DNA of 64,000 bases from an uncultured Polaribacter sp. (GTDB lineage: Bacteria > Bacteroidota > Bacteroidia > Flavobacteriales > Flavobacteriaceae), in NCBI GenBank assembly GCA_943788865.1, contig CALSRX010000002.1, positions 186,001-250,000 on the forward strand, written 5' to 3'. Of this stretch, positions 17,074 to 26,789 are shown piece after piece. The position numbers and the translations under genes were made by a program. Every line of letters starts with the position of its first letter. Position 1 is the stretch's first letter. Under the pieces are notes generated by a model. It was not told the origin of the DNA and made no database searches. It was given only the letters and a program-made list of their open reading frames with translations.

Positions 17074-18714
17074 ATGAAAAAAAATATCGCTTATATATTA
17101 CTACCATTATTAATTTTATCAAGTTTTAACCTAAAAGCACAATCAGTTAAAAAACCAAAATTAGTCATTGGAATTGTAATTGACCAAATGCGTTACGATT
17201 ATTTAACAAGATTTGCTGATAAATATGGAGATGATGGTTTTAAAAGAATAATAAATGGTGGTTTTTCTTTAGAAAATGCAAATTACAACTACATCCCAAC
17301 TTATACTGCAGTTGGGCTTACTTCAATATATACGGGAACCACACCTGAAAATCATGGAATCATTGGAAACAATTGGTACGATAAGTTCGCTAAAAAATTT
17401 ATTTATTGTGTAGATGATGCAAATTATAATTCGATAGGTGTTGCTTCAAATGGCGGAAAAAAATCTCCTTATAGAATGCAAACTTCAACCATAACCGATC
17501 AATTACGCTTGGCTCAAAACATGAATGGAAAAACGATAAGCATTGCCATCAAAGATAGGTCTGCGGTTTTGCCTGGTGGACATACAGCTAATGGTGCTTA
17601 TTGGCTAGAAGGTTATACTGAAGGAAAATGGATTACCAGTTCTTATTATATGAATGATTTGCCAAGATGGGTGAAAAAATTTAATAGATCTGGAAAAATA
17701 GATGCTTATTTATCTAAACCTTGGAACACCTTATATGATATTAAAACCTATACAGAAAGCATAGATGATGATAATGCATTTGAAGGAACCTTTAGAGGGA
17801 AAGAAAAACCAGTTTTCCCGTATGATATACCAAACTTAAAAGCGCAAAACGGAAACTATGAAATGATAAAAGCGATTCCTGCTGGAAATTCATTTACTAC
17901 TGATTTTGCAAAAGCTGCTATTGTTGGAGAAAAATTAGGGAAATCTGAATACACAGATTTCTTAGCATTGAGTTATTCTACTCCAGATTATGTGGGACAT
18001 CAATTTGGGGTTGCTTCAAAAGAAGTTGAAGATACCTATTTGCGTTTAGACAAAGATTTAGCGAGCTTATTTTCATTTTTAGACGCGGAAGTTGGAAAAG
18101 GGAATTACACGCTGTTTTTAACAGCAGATCACGCAGCAGTTCAAGTACCTGCTTATTTGCAAACAGAAAAGATTCCTGCGCACTATATTAGAGTTGGAGA
18201 ATTAAGAAAGTATGTAAATTCAATTACTTTAAAATATTTTAAATCTGATAAATTGGTAGAAAATATTTCTAATTTTCAACTCTTTTTAAATAAAGAAAAA
18301 TTAGAAGAATTAAATTTAGATGCAAACATAGTTGCTCAAAAACTAGCTGATGAAATTGTCAATTTTGATAGAATTTACAAAGCTGTAACAGCAAGAACAA
18401 TGCAAACAACTCATTTTACTGACGGGATTTTGCAAAAATTACAAAAAGGATACAATCAAAAGTTTTCTGGCGATGTATTATTAATTCCGTTGCCATCTAC
18501 CATTAGCAGTAATAGTAGAAAAGGAACCACGCATGGTTCTGGATATAGCTACGACACACATGTGCCCATTATTTTTTACGGAAACGGAATTAAGCAGGGA
18601 GCTTCTAAAAAAGCATATAACATTACCGATATTGCTCCAACGATTGCCAATTTATTACAAATAGAATTTCCTAACGGAACTACTGGGAAGATAGTTGGTG
18701 AAGCCTTAAAATAG
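17074..18714 (+). CDS. pafA: alkaline phosphatase PafA
   Basis: A secreted phosphomonoesterase (546 residues) of the PafA branch of the alkaline phosphatase superfamily, known in Bacteroidota as a broad, phosphate-insensitive enzyme. The signal peptide is MKKNIAYILLPLLILSSFNL. Active-site marks are the metal ligand in IVIDQMRYDY (Asp37), the nucleophile region IPTYTAVGLTS (Thr78), GIIGNNWYD (Asn100) and the PafA-specific AIKDRSAVLPGGH (Lys160, Arg162). Further metal ligands are YSTPDYVGHQFG, TADHAA and GTTHGSGYSYD. Length and motifs are complete. It is monocistronic, and the convergent PrsW gene ends 15 bases away. Confidence 0.92.
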   Translation: MKKNIAYILLPLLILSSFNLKAQSVKKPKLVIGIVIDQMRYDYLTRFADKYGDDGFKRIINGGFSLENANYNYIPTYTAVGLTSIYTGTTPENHGIIGNNWYDKFAKKFIYCVDDANYNSIGVASNGGKKSPYRMQTSTITDQLRLAQNMNGKTISIAIKDRSAVLPGGHTANGAYWLEGYTEGKWITSSYYMNDLPRWVKKFNRSGKIDAYLSKPWNTLYDIKTYTESIDDDNAFEGTFRGKEKPVFPYDIPNLKAQNGNYEMIKAIPAGNSFTTDFAKAAIVGEKLGKSEYTDFLALSYSTPDYVGHQFGVASKEVEDTYLRLDKDLASLFSFLDAEVGKGNYTLFLTADHAAVQVPAYLQTEKIPAHYIRVGELRKYVNSITLKYFKSDKLVENISNFQLFLNKEKLEELNLDANIVAQKLADEIVNFDRIYKAVTARTMQTTHFTDGILQKLQKGYNQKFSGDVLLIPLPSTISSNSRKGTTHGSGYSYDTHVPIIFYGNGIKQGASKKAYNITDIAPTIANLLQIEFPNGTTGKIVGEALK

Positions 18715-18729
18715 AAGTTATTGAAATTT

Positions 18730-19413
18730 TTAATGCTTAAACTGAGATCTCGCTTGGTGTTTTTTAATCGCTTTTCTAGACAATAGAATTCCAATCACCA
18801 AAGAAGCAAGTGCTCCTAAAGAAATTCCGGGAATAAAATTGATGAATAGAAAGAAATCATAGGCTCCATGAAAAATGGTAGCCGCTAACAAACCTGTTAA
18901 ATTTAATCTAATTTTGTCTTTTTTGGTGGCAGCAAATTTAGCTTTCCCCATATAATAGCCCATGAGTATTCCGAATGTTGCATGTGCAGGAACTGCTGTA
19001 AACGCTCGTACAATTCCGTTTGCCATTCCAAATTGAAATACATACATGATATTTTCTAGAGCGGCAAAGCCCATAGAAACCATGACTGCATATACAATTC
19101 CGTCAAAAGGTTCGTCAAATTCTGTATTGCGTTGTGCATAATACCGAACAATAATGTATTTAGAAAACTCTTCAACCAACGCAACAACCACAAAGGCTTT
19201 AAAAAATTGTTGTGAAATACTTAATGGATCTGCCGTTGGGAAGATTATTTTTAAAATAGCTCCAATAAGTAAGGTAATAATGATACTTGCGCTTGCACCT
19301 AAACCAAAATTCTTTAACAGCAATTTTATAGGCTCTCTTTCATATTTATCTTTAATATAAATATAAATCATAATTACAAATGCTGGCGCTAATGCCAATG
19401 CTAATAAAACCAT
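18730..19413 (-). CDS. PrsW family intramembrane metalloprotease
   Basis: A 227-residue multi-pass membrane protein of the PrsW/CPBP-related family. The motifs are VVALVEEFSKYIIVRYY (EExxK), GFAALENIMYV (ExxEN type), VPAHATFGILMGYYMG and FHGAYDFFLF, whose Glu and His residues form the predicted intramembrane metal site. About seven hydrophobic helices are visible. In Bacillus the founder cleaves an anti-sigma factor; no anti-sigma gene is adjacent, so the substrate is unknown. It follows the CtlX gene by one base and is probably translated from the same mRNA. Confidence 0.88.
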   Translation of the reverse strand: MVLLALALAPAFVIMIYIYIKDKYEREPIKLLLKNFGLGASASIIITLLIGAILKIIFPTADPLSISQQFFKAFVVVALVEEFSKYIIVRYYAQRNTEFDEPFDGIVYAVMVSMGFAALENIMYVFQFGMANGIVRAFTAVPAHATFGILMGYYMGKAKFAATKKDKIRLNLTGLLAATIFHGAYDFFLFINFIPGISLGALASLVIGILLSRKAIKKHQARSQFKH

Positions 19414-19414
19414 A

Positions 19415-20353
19415 TTAACTGTTTTTTGGTAAAAAAACTTCTGCCATCATACAACGTGCGCTTCCGCCACCACACGTTTCAATAGTTTGCAAGGAGCTTT
19501 GAATAATCGGGTTGTATTTTTCTATCTTTTGAAGTTGATCTTTTCTCAACGACTGATAAGCCGCTGAACTCATTACTAAAAAACGTTGGTTGTTTTTCCC
19601 AATCACTTGCAACATATTTCCTGCAAACGCATTTACTTGTTGTTCTGTAATATCAATGACCTCTTTTCCTGATTCTCTTAAATGTTTGACAACATTTTTT
19701 CGTTCTTTTTTATCATCTATAGCAGCCAAACAAATAATTGCAAATTGTTCTGCTACACACATCATTACATTGGTATGATAAATTGCTTCTCTTTGATTAT
19801 TTACCGTTTGATTTGCAGTAAATAACACAGGAGTATATTCAAAATCTTCACAAAACTCGATAAACAATTCTTCATCAGCCCTAGGTGATAAGGCACAATA
19901 CGCAATGCTGTGCTCTCTGTCTAAAATCATACTTCCAGTTCCTTCTAAGAAAATTTCTTCTTCTTCGGCTTCTGTATAATCAACAATATTTTCTATAACA
20001 AACCCTTTTGATTCTAAAATTTCTAGCACATCTTCTCTACGCTCTAATCTTCTGTTTTCTGCAAACATTGGGTACAAAGCCACATCACCATTTTGGTGAA
20101 ATGAAATCCAGTTATTCGGAAAAAGTGAATCTGGTGTGCTTGGAGTTTCAGTATCATCTACAACAATAACTACTACTCCATTATTTTGTAATTTGATCAC
20201 TAAATCATCAAACTCTCTTTGTGCTTTTGCATTAATGGTAGCTGGTAATGTATCAACTAATTCTTGTTGGTAATAATTATTTACCGCCGTTTGTTCGTTC
20301 ATTCTAAAACCAACTGGACGAACCATTAAAATAACATTTGTAGTTTGTTTCAT
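19415..20353 (-). CDS. ctlX: citrulline utilisation hydrolase CtlX (arginine deiminase superfamily)
   Basis: A 312-residue guanidine-group-modifying enzyme. It opens MKQTTNVILMVRPVGF and shows NNWISFH with the substrate-binding Asn/Asp region. FLEGTGSMILDRE is an acidic catalytic segment, YHTNVMMCV supplies the catalytic His, and CGGGSARCMMAE near the end supplies the Cys nucleophile. This matches the CtlX-type family used in flavobacterial citrulline/arginine breakdown. A TAACTTTG box ends four bases before the ATG, so its mRNA may be leaderless. An arginase gene lies 2.6 kb away on the same strand but is separately transcribed. Confidence 0.87.
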   Translation of the reverse strand: MKQTTNVILMVRPVGFRMNEQTAVNNYYQQELVDTLPATINAKAQREFDDLVIKLQNNGVVVIVVDDTETPSTPDSLFPNNWISFHQNGDVALYPMFAENRRLERREDVLEILESKGFVIENIVDYTEAEEEEIFLEGTGSMILDREHSIAYCALSPRADEELFIEFCEDFEYTPVLFTANQTVNNQREAIYHTNVMMCVAEQFAIICLAAIDDKKERKNVVKHLRESGKEVIDITEQQVNAFAGNMLQVIGKNNQRFLVMSSAAYQSLRKDQLQKIEKYNPIIQSSLQTIETCGGGSARCMMAEVFLPKNS

Positions 20354-20357
20354 GCTG

Positions 20358-20365
20358 CAAAGTTA
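20358..20365 (-). promoter_or_regulatory. -7 box of ctlX, possibly giving a leaderless mRNA
   Basis: TAACTTTG on the minus strand matches TAnnTTTG and ends only four bases before the ATG at 20353, so transcription should begin at or next to the start codon. No TTG was found at the usual -33 distance. Confidence 0.45.
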
Positions 20366-20402
20366 AGAATTTGGTTTGTTTCTTAACTCGTTTTTCGCTA
20401 CC

Positions 20403-20453
20403 TTTCGCTAACTCTTGATATAAAACATTAAAACGTTCGATATCATAAAAGTT
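20403..20453 (+). repeat. short attC/attI-like site left of the serine hydrolase gene
   Basis: TTTCGCTAAC (20403-20412), 3-nt spacer, arm TGATAT (20416-20421), 18-nt interior, arm ATATCA (20440-20445), 5-nt spacer, then GTT (20451-20453). The AAC-N3-arm and arm-N5-GTT spacing is identical to both 122-123 bp hairpin elements of the window. TTTCGCTAAC is the exact complement of GTTAGCGAAA at 21812-21821, beyond the far end of the gene, not of the GTTGGCAAA now next to it. Confidence 0.6.
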
Positions 20454-21812
20454 GGCAAACATTAAACTAACATGAACCATTCAATTATGAAACAATTACT
20501 ATTTACACTAATTATTATTTCAATATTAACTGGTTGTAAAACTGAAAAACAAGAAAGTAAAAAAGGAATTAATCCATTGCCAATTAATACTTATTTTCAA
20601 AATAGTGAGCTTCCTGCTGCCATTATGGGATACAGTAACAAAGAGGGGCAAATGAAATGGTATGCATATGGACCATCTGTTTGGGGTGGAAAAGACACAA
20701 TAAATGAAAACAATATTTTCCGAATTTATTCAATGACCAAAGCCATAGCTTCAATTGCAGCCATGCAACTCGTGGAACAAGGGAAAATTGGACTAGATGA
20801 CCCTTTAGACGACTTAATGCCTGAAATGACATCTATTCCAATACTAACTAAAGAAGGAGAATTAGTTAAAGGTAGTAAATCAATAACATTAAGACACTTA
20901 CTGACCCATACTGCAGGTTTTGGTTATGATTTCACGTCATCAAGACTTCAAAGCTTTCAACCAGATAATTGGGAATATGAGGATAAACCTAGACTTTTTG
21001 AAGCAGGTACCAATTGGCGCTATGGAACTAACACGGATTGGGTTGGTAAAATCGTAGAAAAAATAAGTGGTAAAAATCTAGAACAGTATTTTAGAAATTA
21101 TATCACAGGACCACTGCAAATGGATGCCACATGGTTTAACGTACCGGATAATTTGAAAGATAGAATTGTATCATATGGAGTTAAAGATTCAACTGGTTTT
21201 AATGAATACCCTCGAATTCCCCAAAAACCAGTGACATCATTTAATGCAGGAGGTGGATTATTTGGGTCACCAAAAGATTATATGACATTTCTACAATGTA
21301 TGTTGAATTATGGTAAATATGAAGGAGGGCAATTATTAAAAAGAGAAACTTTTGAACTCATGTTAAAAGATAATTTGCCAAAAGAAGTAAGACTGAACTA
21401 TGAACAATTTGATAACGATGTAATGGGTTATACAGGAGGATTTGGCGATGAATCTGACAGGTGGGGATTAGCATGGGCAATTGAAGCAAATAAAAGCGAA
21501 TTATTTAGACCCATTGGGTCAGTATATTGGGCAGGTGCTGCGAATTCTTACTATACCTTGGATGTTGAGAATAAAATCGCCATAGTGTATTTCACTCAAT
21601 ACTTTCCATTCAATGACAAAGAAAGTTTTGATTTCTATAAATTATTTGAACAAGAAGTTTTCCAAGGCTTTGATAATTAAAAACGATTTGCCAACAATGG
21701 CTATAAGTAATTGCTTGTTCTCGCCTACTTTGGAAATTCCTGCGGAATTTCCAACTTGGTGTGTCCTTGTAAAGTTAAGTGCTAACCCACGCAACTACTC
21801 ATAGCCGAGACG
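20452..21812 (+). mobile_element. putative integron-cassette-like unit carrying a serine hydrolase gene
   Basis: A 1361-bp unit that starts TTGGCAAA right after the G of the left site and ends at the G of GTTAGC in hairpin copy B. Its left end GTTGGCAAA is the exact 9-base complement of TTTGCCAAC (21687-21695) at the 5' side of copy B. The flanks, TTTCGCTAAC on the left and GTTAGCGAAA on the right, are exact 10-base complements of each other. This double pairing is what integration of a circular cassette between G and TT of a GTT core would leave. The single gene starts 21 bases after the left GTT and ends 12 bases before the AAC of copy B. No integrase is in the window. Confidence 0.6.
20472..21680 (+). 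CDS. beta-lactamase-family serine hydrolase lipoprotein
   Basis: A 402-residue member of the class C beta-lactamase/PBP4* fold family. A lipoprotein signal ends in ILTGCK; the ATG at codon 6 (20487) is an equally good start. Catalytic motifs are YSMTKA (Ser87-x-x-Lys90) and RYGTNTDW (Tyr-x-Asn). The late GGGLFGSPKDY segment is typical of the esterase/peptidase-like members. Such proteins hydrolyse esters, D-peptides or beta-lactams; which one cannot be told. It is expected to be tethered in the periplasm or at the outer membrane. It appears to be the cargo of an integron-like cassette and has no operon partners. Confidence 0.88.
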   Translation: MNHSIMKQLLFTLIIISILTGCKTEKQESKKGINPLPINTYFQNSELPAAIMGYSNKEGQMKWYAYGPSVWGGKDTINENNIFRIYSMTKAIASIAAMQLVEQGKIGLDDPLDDLMPEMTSIPILTKEGELVKGSKSITLRHLLTHTAGFGYDFTSSRLQSFQPDNWEYEDKPRLFEAGTNWRYGTNTDWVGKIVEKISGKNLEQYFRNYITGPLQMDATWFNVPDNLKDRIVSYGVKDSTGFNEYPRIPQKPVTSFNAGGGLFGSPKDYMTFLQCMLNYGKYEGGQLLKRETFELMLKDNLPKEVRLNYEQFDNDVMGYTGGFGDESDRWGLAWAIEANKSELFRPIGSVYWAGAANSYYTLDVENKIAIVYFTQYFPFNDKESFDFYKLFEQEVFQGFDN

Positions 21813-21821
21813 TTAGCGAAA
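21687..21821 (+). repeat. hairpin element copy B (attC-like, 122 bp from AAC to GTT)
   Basis: TTTGCCAAC (21687-21695), 3-nt spacer, outer arm GGCTATAAGTA (21699-21709), central inverted repeat GGAAATTCC/GGAATTTCC (21732-21740, 21744-21752), outer arm TACTCATAGCC (21796-21806), 5-nt spacer GAGAC, then GTTAGCGAAA (21812-21821). It parallels copy A at 4.5 kb in length, spacer sizes, interior words and mismatch positions. It lies between the serine hydrolase stop and the next gene, whose ATG is 22 bases after the GTT. Confidence 0.8.
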
Positions 21822-21833
21822 CTTAAAAAAATC

Positions 21834-22961
21834 ATGAAAAACTTATTCGTCTTTAGTGCATTCTTCATTTGTTTTTCTATACAGGCTCAGATAGAGAATA
21901 TTATTGAAAAATATGATTTACCGGCTACCATTTCTGAAACTTCTGGGTTACTGTTTTTTAATGGAAAATTAATTACGCATAATGACTCTGGAGATGCTGC
22001 TAACTTATACGAACTAGATACCATTACAGGAAATATTACAAGAACAATCAATATCAACAATGCAACAAATGTAGATTGGGATGATGTTACTCAAGATGAC
22101 ACCTACATTTACATTGGAGATTTTGGAAACAACAGCAACGGAAATAGACAAGATTTAAAAATATATCGAATTTTAAAGTCTGACTTTACAAATAGCACCA
22201 GTATTACTTCAGAAACGATTGCATTTAGTTATGAAGACCAAACAGATTTTACATCGCAACCAAACAATACTAATTTTGATGCAGAAGCTATGTCAGCTTA
22301 CAAAGACAAGTTGGTAATTTTTACAAAAAACTGGACTGATAATACCGTACATGCATACACGATTCCGAAAACAATTGGAACTCATTCTGCTAAAAAAGTG
22401 AGTTCTTATAATTCTAACGGATTGATTACTGGCTCTACTTACAATAAAGAGGATGATAGTTTTTTATTGTGCGGATATACAAATCCAACTGGTCAACCTT
22501 TTTTAGTTCACATCAAAGTCAACGCAATAACAAATGATGCTATTTTTATTGGAGTCATTGAAAGAACAGATATCAATCCAACTTTAAATCCGAGTCAAGT
22601 TGAAGGAATTACAGTTATAAGTGGTAAAAAATATTTTCTATCTCGTGAAAAAGTAGAAATAGGTGCTACCGTTTTAACTCAGAAATTATATCGATTTGAA
22701 AATGGCTCCTTTAGTCCTTTACATATTGATGATATAGAGTTGACTCATTTACAAGTCTATCCAAATCCAACAGATACCGTTTTATATATAAAAGGAATTG
22801 AAGTTCAAAATATAAAGGTTATCAACGCTAACGGAAAAACTATTTTAGAACAAAATAGTGGTAATGCTATTTTAATAAATGATTTTGCAAGTGGTGTTTA
22901 TTTTATAAAAATAAAAACTATTACGAATAAAACAGTTACCAAAAAAATTATAAAATCTTAA
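21834..22961 (+). CDS. secreted protein with T9SS type A sorting domain
   Basis: A 375-residue protein with a Sec signal (MKNLFVFSAFFICFSIQAQ), a propeller-like body (SETSGLLFFNGKLITHNDSG, VDWDDVTQDDTYIYIGDFG) and a C-terminal type A sorting domain (HLQVYPNPTDTVLYIKG to KKIIKS, about the last 75 residues). It is therefore expected to cross the outer membrane through the type IX system. The body resembles secreted esterase-like/SMP-30-like propellers, but no catalytic residue is claimed. Its stop codon overlaps the stop of the convergent arginase gene by four bases. Before the inferred cassette insertion upstream, its promoter would have been near 20.4 kb. Confidence 0.88.
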   Translation: MKNLFVFSAFFICFSIQAQIENIIEKYDLPATISETSGLLFFNGKLITHNDSGDAANLYELDTITGNITRTININNATNVDWDDVTQDDTYIYIGDFGNNSNGNRQDLKIYRILKSDFTNSTSITSETIAFSYEDQTDFTSQPNNTNFDAEAMSAYKDKLVIFTKNWTDNTVHAYTIPKTIGTHSAKKVSSYNSNGLITGSTYNKEDDSFLLCGYTNPTGQPFLVHIKVNAITNDAIFIGVIERTDINPTLNPSQVEGITVISGKKYFLSREKVEIGATVLTQKLYRFENGSFSPLHIDDIELTHLQVYPNPTDTVLYIKGIEVQNIKVINANGKTILEQNSGNAILINDFASGVYFIKIKTITNKTVTKKIIKS

Positions 22962-23917
22962 AGTGATTTTGAGATGGTTTTAGTAATATCATCCAAAATT
23001 TCAAAAGCAGTTTCTGCCATGACATTTCCTTTTAAATCTAATAACGGATTTACCTCCACAAACTCTACACAAACCACTTTTTTTGTTTCAATAAATTGGT
23101 TCATTATTTGAGTAACTTCTTGCTGATCAAATCCTTTGTTAACTGGTGTTCCTGTACCGTATGAAACCATGTCACAATCCATCGAATCGACATCAAAAGA
23201 AATGTAAATAACATCACAATTAGATAATTTATCGATGGCTTCACTCACACATTGTTCTAGTCCTTTATAACGAATTTCTGAAACGGTGTAATTTTTAATT
23301 TGAAGATTTTTAATTTGGTTTTCTTCAGGCTCTTCGGTGTCTCTAACTCCAAAATACACCACATTTTCTGCAGCGACTTTAGGTCCAAGAACACCTATAT
23401 TTTTCATTCGTTCCCACAAATCTGAAGTTTCTCGAGTAACTTCATTTATTTGAAAATCAAGATTATCTTCAGATAATACTGCTGCTAATGGCATTCCATG
23501 AATATTACCAGAAGGAGATGTATATGGTGAATGAATATCTGCATGCGCATCAATCCAAACAACACCCACGGTTTGTTTTGAGAAAGCTGCTTTTACACCA
23601 CTAATGGTTCCTAAAGCAGAAGAATGATCTCCAGATAGAACAATTGGGAACGTTTTTTCTTGTAGCGTAACCTTCACATGATTGCTCAATCTTGTACACT
23701 GTACTAAAACACTGTCTATTCTTTTAGCAAAAGAATTCTTTACTTTATTGTAAATAGATTCATTCGCTGTAGATACATCTGTAAATTCAAACTGTTCAAA
23801 ATAATTATTATTCTTGTTTATTGCAGCTATTTCAATAGCATCAATTCCCATATCAGAGCCACGCGTTCCTGCTCCAATATCAGACCTATTTTTAATTATT
23901 TTAATTGAATTTAACAT
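22958..23917 (-). CDS. arginase family protein
   Basis: A 319-residue ureohydrolase. Manganese-site motifs are LSGDHSSALGT (His ligand), WIDAHADIHSP (DAHxD) and ISFDVDSMDC (SxDxDxxDP-like). These identify the arginase/agmatinase/formimidoylglutamase fold; the overall flavobacterial type fits arginase, giving ornithine and urea. With CtlX nearby it may serve arginine/citrulline breakdown, though the two genes are not in one operon. A TACATTTG box overlaps the end of gltA and ends four bases before the ATG, as at ctlX, suggesting a leaderless transcript. Confidence 0.88.
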   Translation of the reverse strand: MLNSIKIIKNRSDIGAGTRGSDMGIDAIEIAAINKNNNYFEQFEFTDVSTANESIYNKVKNSFAKRIDSVLVQCTRLSNHVKVTLQEKTFPIVLSGDHSSALGTISGVKAAFSKQTVGVVWIDAHADIHSPYTSPSGNIHGMPLAAVLSEDNLDFQINEVTRETSDLWERMKNIGVLGPKVAAENVVYFGVRDTEEPEENQIKNLQIKNYTVSEIRYKGLEQCVSEAIDKLSNCDVIYISFDVDSMDCDMVSYGTGTPVNKGFDQQEVTQIMNQFIETKKVVCVEFVEVNPLLDLKGNVMAETAFEILDDITKTISKSL

Positions 23918-23921
23918 ATAG

Positions 23922-23929
23922 CAAATGTA
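23922..23929 (-). promoter_or_regulatory. -7 box of the arginase gene
   Basis: TACATTTG on the minus strand matches TAnnTTTG and ends four bases before the ATG at 23917. It begins inside the last bases before the gltA stop. The -33 element is not clear. Confidence 0.45.
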
Positions 23930-23931
23930 AA

Positions 23932-25212
23932 CTATCTTTTATCAATAGTTTTAAAACTTCTTAAGTTTTCTCCAGTATAAATTTGTCTTGGTCTACCAAT
24001 TGGTTCTTTTCCTAAGCGCATTTCTCTCCATTGAGCAATCCAACCTGGCAATCTACCTAAAGCAAACATCACTGTAAACATTTCAACAGGAATTCCCATA
24101 GCTCGATAAATAATTCCTGAGTAGAAATCTACATTTGGATACAATTTTCTATCTACAAAATAGGGATCATTTAAAGCTTCTTGTTCTAAGCCTTTTGCAA
24201 TATCTAATATTGGATCTTCAATTCCTAAATCATTTAATACTTCATCAGCTGCGACTTTTATAATTTTAGCTCTTGGATCAAAGTTTTTATAAACTCTATG
24301 CCCGAATCCCATCAAACGGAAAGGATCATTTTTATCTTTAGCCTTAGCCATGTATTTTTTAGTATCTCCACCATCTTCTTTATCGCTTCTAGCATTTCTA
24401 ATACTGCTTGGTTTGCACCACCGTGTAATGGTCCCCAAAGCGCAGATATTCCTGCTGATAACGATGCAAATAATCCTGCATGAGATGAACCTACAATTCG
24501 TACTGTAGAAGTAGAACAGTTTTGTTCGTGATCTGCATGTAAAATTAATAATTTATCTAATGCATTTTATACTATTTGATTTGTAACATACTCTTCATTT
24601 GGCTTCTTCAAACATCATTTTCATAAGTTTCTCTACATATCCTAAAGATTCATCACCATAATCTAAAGGTAACCCTTGTTTTTTACGCATTGCCCAAGCA
24701 ACTAAAACAGGAAATTTCCCAATATCTTAACAATCGCTTTATACATATCTTCTTCTGAATCTACGTTTACAGATGATGGATTAAATGCTGTCAAAGCACT
24801 TGTCAATGAAGAAATACTCCCATTGGATGTGCTGCTTTGGAAAGCATCTATAATTTTCTTAATATCTTCATCTACTAAGAGATTGCTTTAATATCTGCTA
24901 TGAAATTTTTCTAATTGTTCTGTTGTTGGTAATTCTCCAAAAATTAATAAATAAGCAACTTCTAAAAAATCTGCTTTTTCAGCCAATTCTTCAATCGAAT
25001 ATCCTCTATATCGTAAAATTCCTTTTTCACCATCTAAAAATGTAATTGCACTTTCACAAGAACCTGTATTTTTATAACCTGGATCAATTGTTATACTCCT
25101 CCAGTAGCCGCTCTTAATGCTTTAATATCAATTGCTACTTCATTCTCTGTTCCTGTAATTAATGGAAATTCATACTCTTTCCCTCAATTTTAATAGTAGC
25201 TTTATCTGACAT
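23932..25212 (-). CDS. gltA: citrate synthase (frame interrupted by apparent indel errors)
   Basis: Type II citrate synthase of the TCA cycle, condensing oxaloacetate and acetyl-CoA. It starts [11 protein letters not shown] at 25212; the clean final part (23932-24438) holds [15 protein letters not shown] with catalytic His. Upstream, [14 protein letters not shown] and [14 protein letters not shown] are readable only by switching frame. Indels seen include one missing A near 25182, one missing A near 25092, a +1/-1 pair near 24882-24895, further losses near 24831-24858 and 24722, and one missing A near 24390. An apparent in-frame stop lies near 24569. The total of 1281 nt fits an intact gene of about 427 codons. 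Terminal gene of the carA-eno-gltA group, with its own promoter. Confidence 0.88.
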
Positions 25213-25243
25213 TATTTCTATTTTTTTTATTTATAAGTGATTA

Positions 25244-25277
25244 CAAAGATACCAATTTTCAACGATTTAAAAGTCAA
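25244..25277 (-). promoter_or_regulatory. promoter of gltA
   Basis: TATCTTTG (plus 25244-25251) lies 31 bases before the gltA start, with TTG (plus 25275-25277) 23 nt upstream, the upper end of the usual spacing. Confidence 0.5.
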
Positions 25278-25324
25278 CCAATAGATTTATGTATTTAACA
25301 TAGATTTAACTTATATTTCAACAT

Positions 25325-25358
25325 AAAAAAAACCTTATAAAAAAATTTATAAGGTTTT
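25325..25358 (-). terminator. terminator of eno
   Basis: A perfect 13-bp inverted repeat AAAACCTTATAAA / TTTATAAGGTTTT with a 4-nt loop and a minus-strand T-run lies 17 bases after the enolase stop. Confidence 0.8.
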
Positions 25359-25374
25359 ATTTTTATAAAAAGAC

Positions 25375-26682
<1,308 letters not shown>

Positions 26683-26789
26683 TTATGTTCTCTTATTTTG
26701 ATCTGCAATTTACTAAAACCACTGTTCGTTTGCTCGAGGACTTACAAAACATTTCTAAATAGTCTTATGAAACGACTTTTTATGTTTTT

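Noticed and set aside
22958-22961. Overlap of the T9SS gene and arginase stops as an error
   Set aside because: A four-base tail-to-tail overlap (TTAA) is common for convergent genes and both C-termini look complete; the same occurs at rarA (59365-59368).
19415-23917. ctlX and arginase as one operon or cluster
   Set aside because: They are separated by 2.6 kb that holds two plus-strand genes and a putative insertion, and each has its own promoter-like box. Only a shared pathway is suggested.
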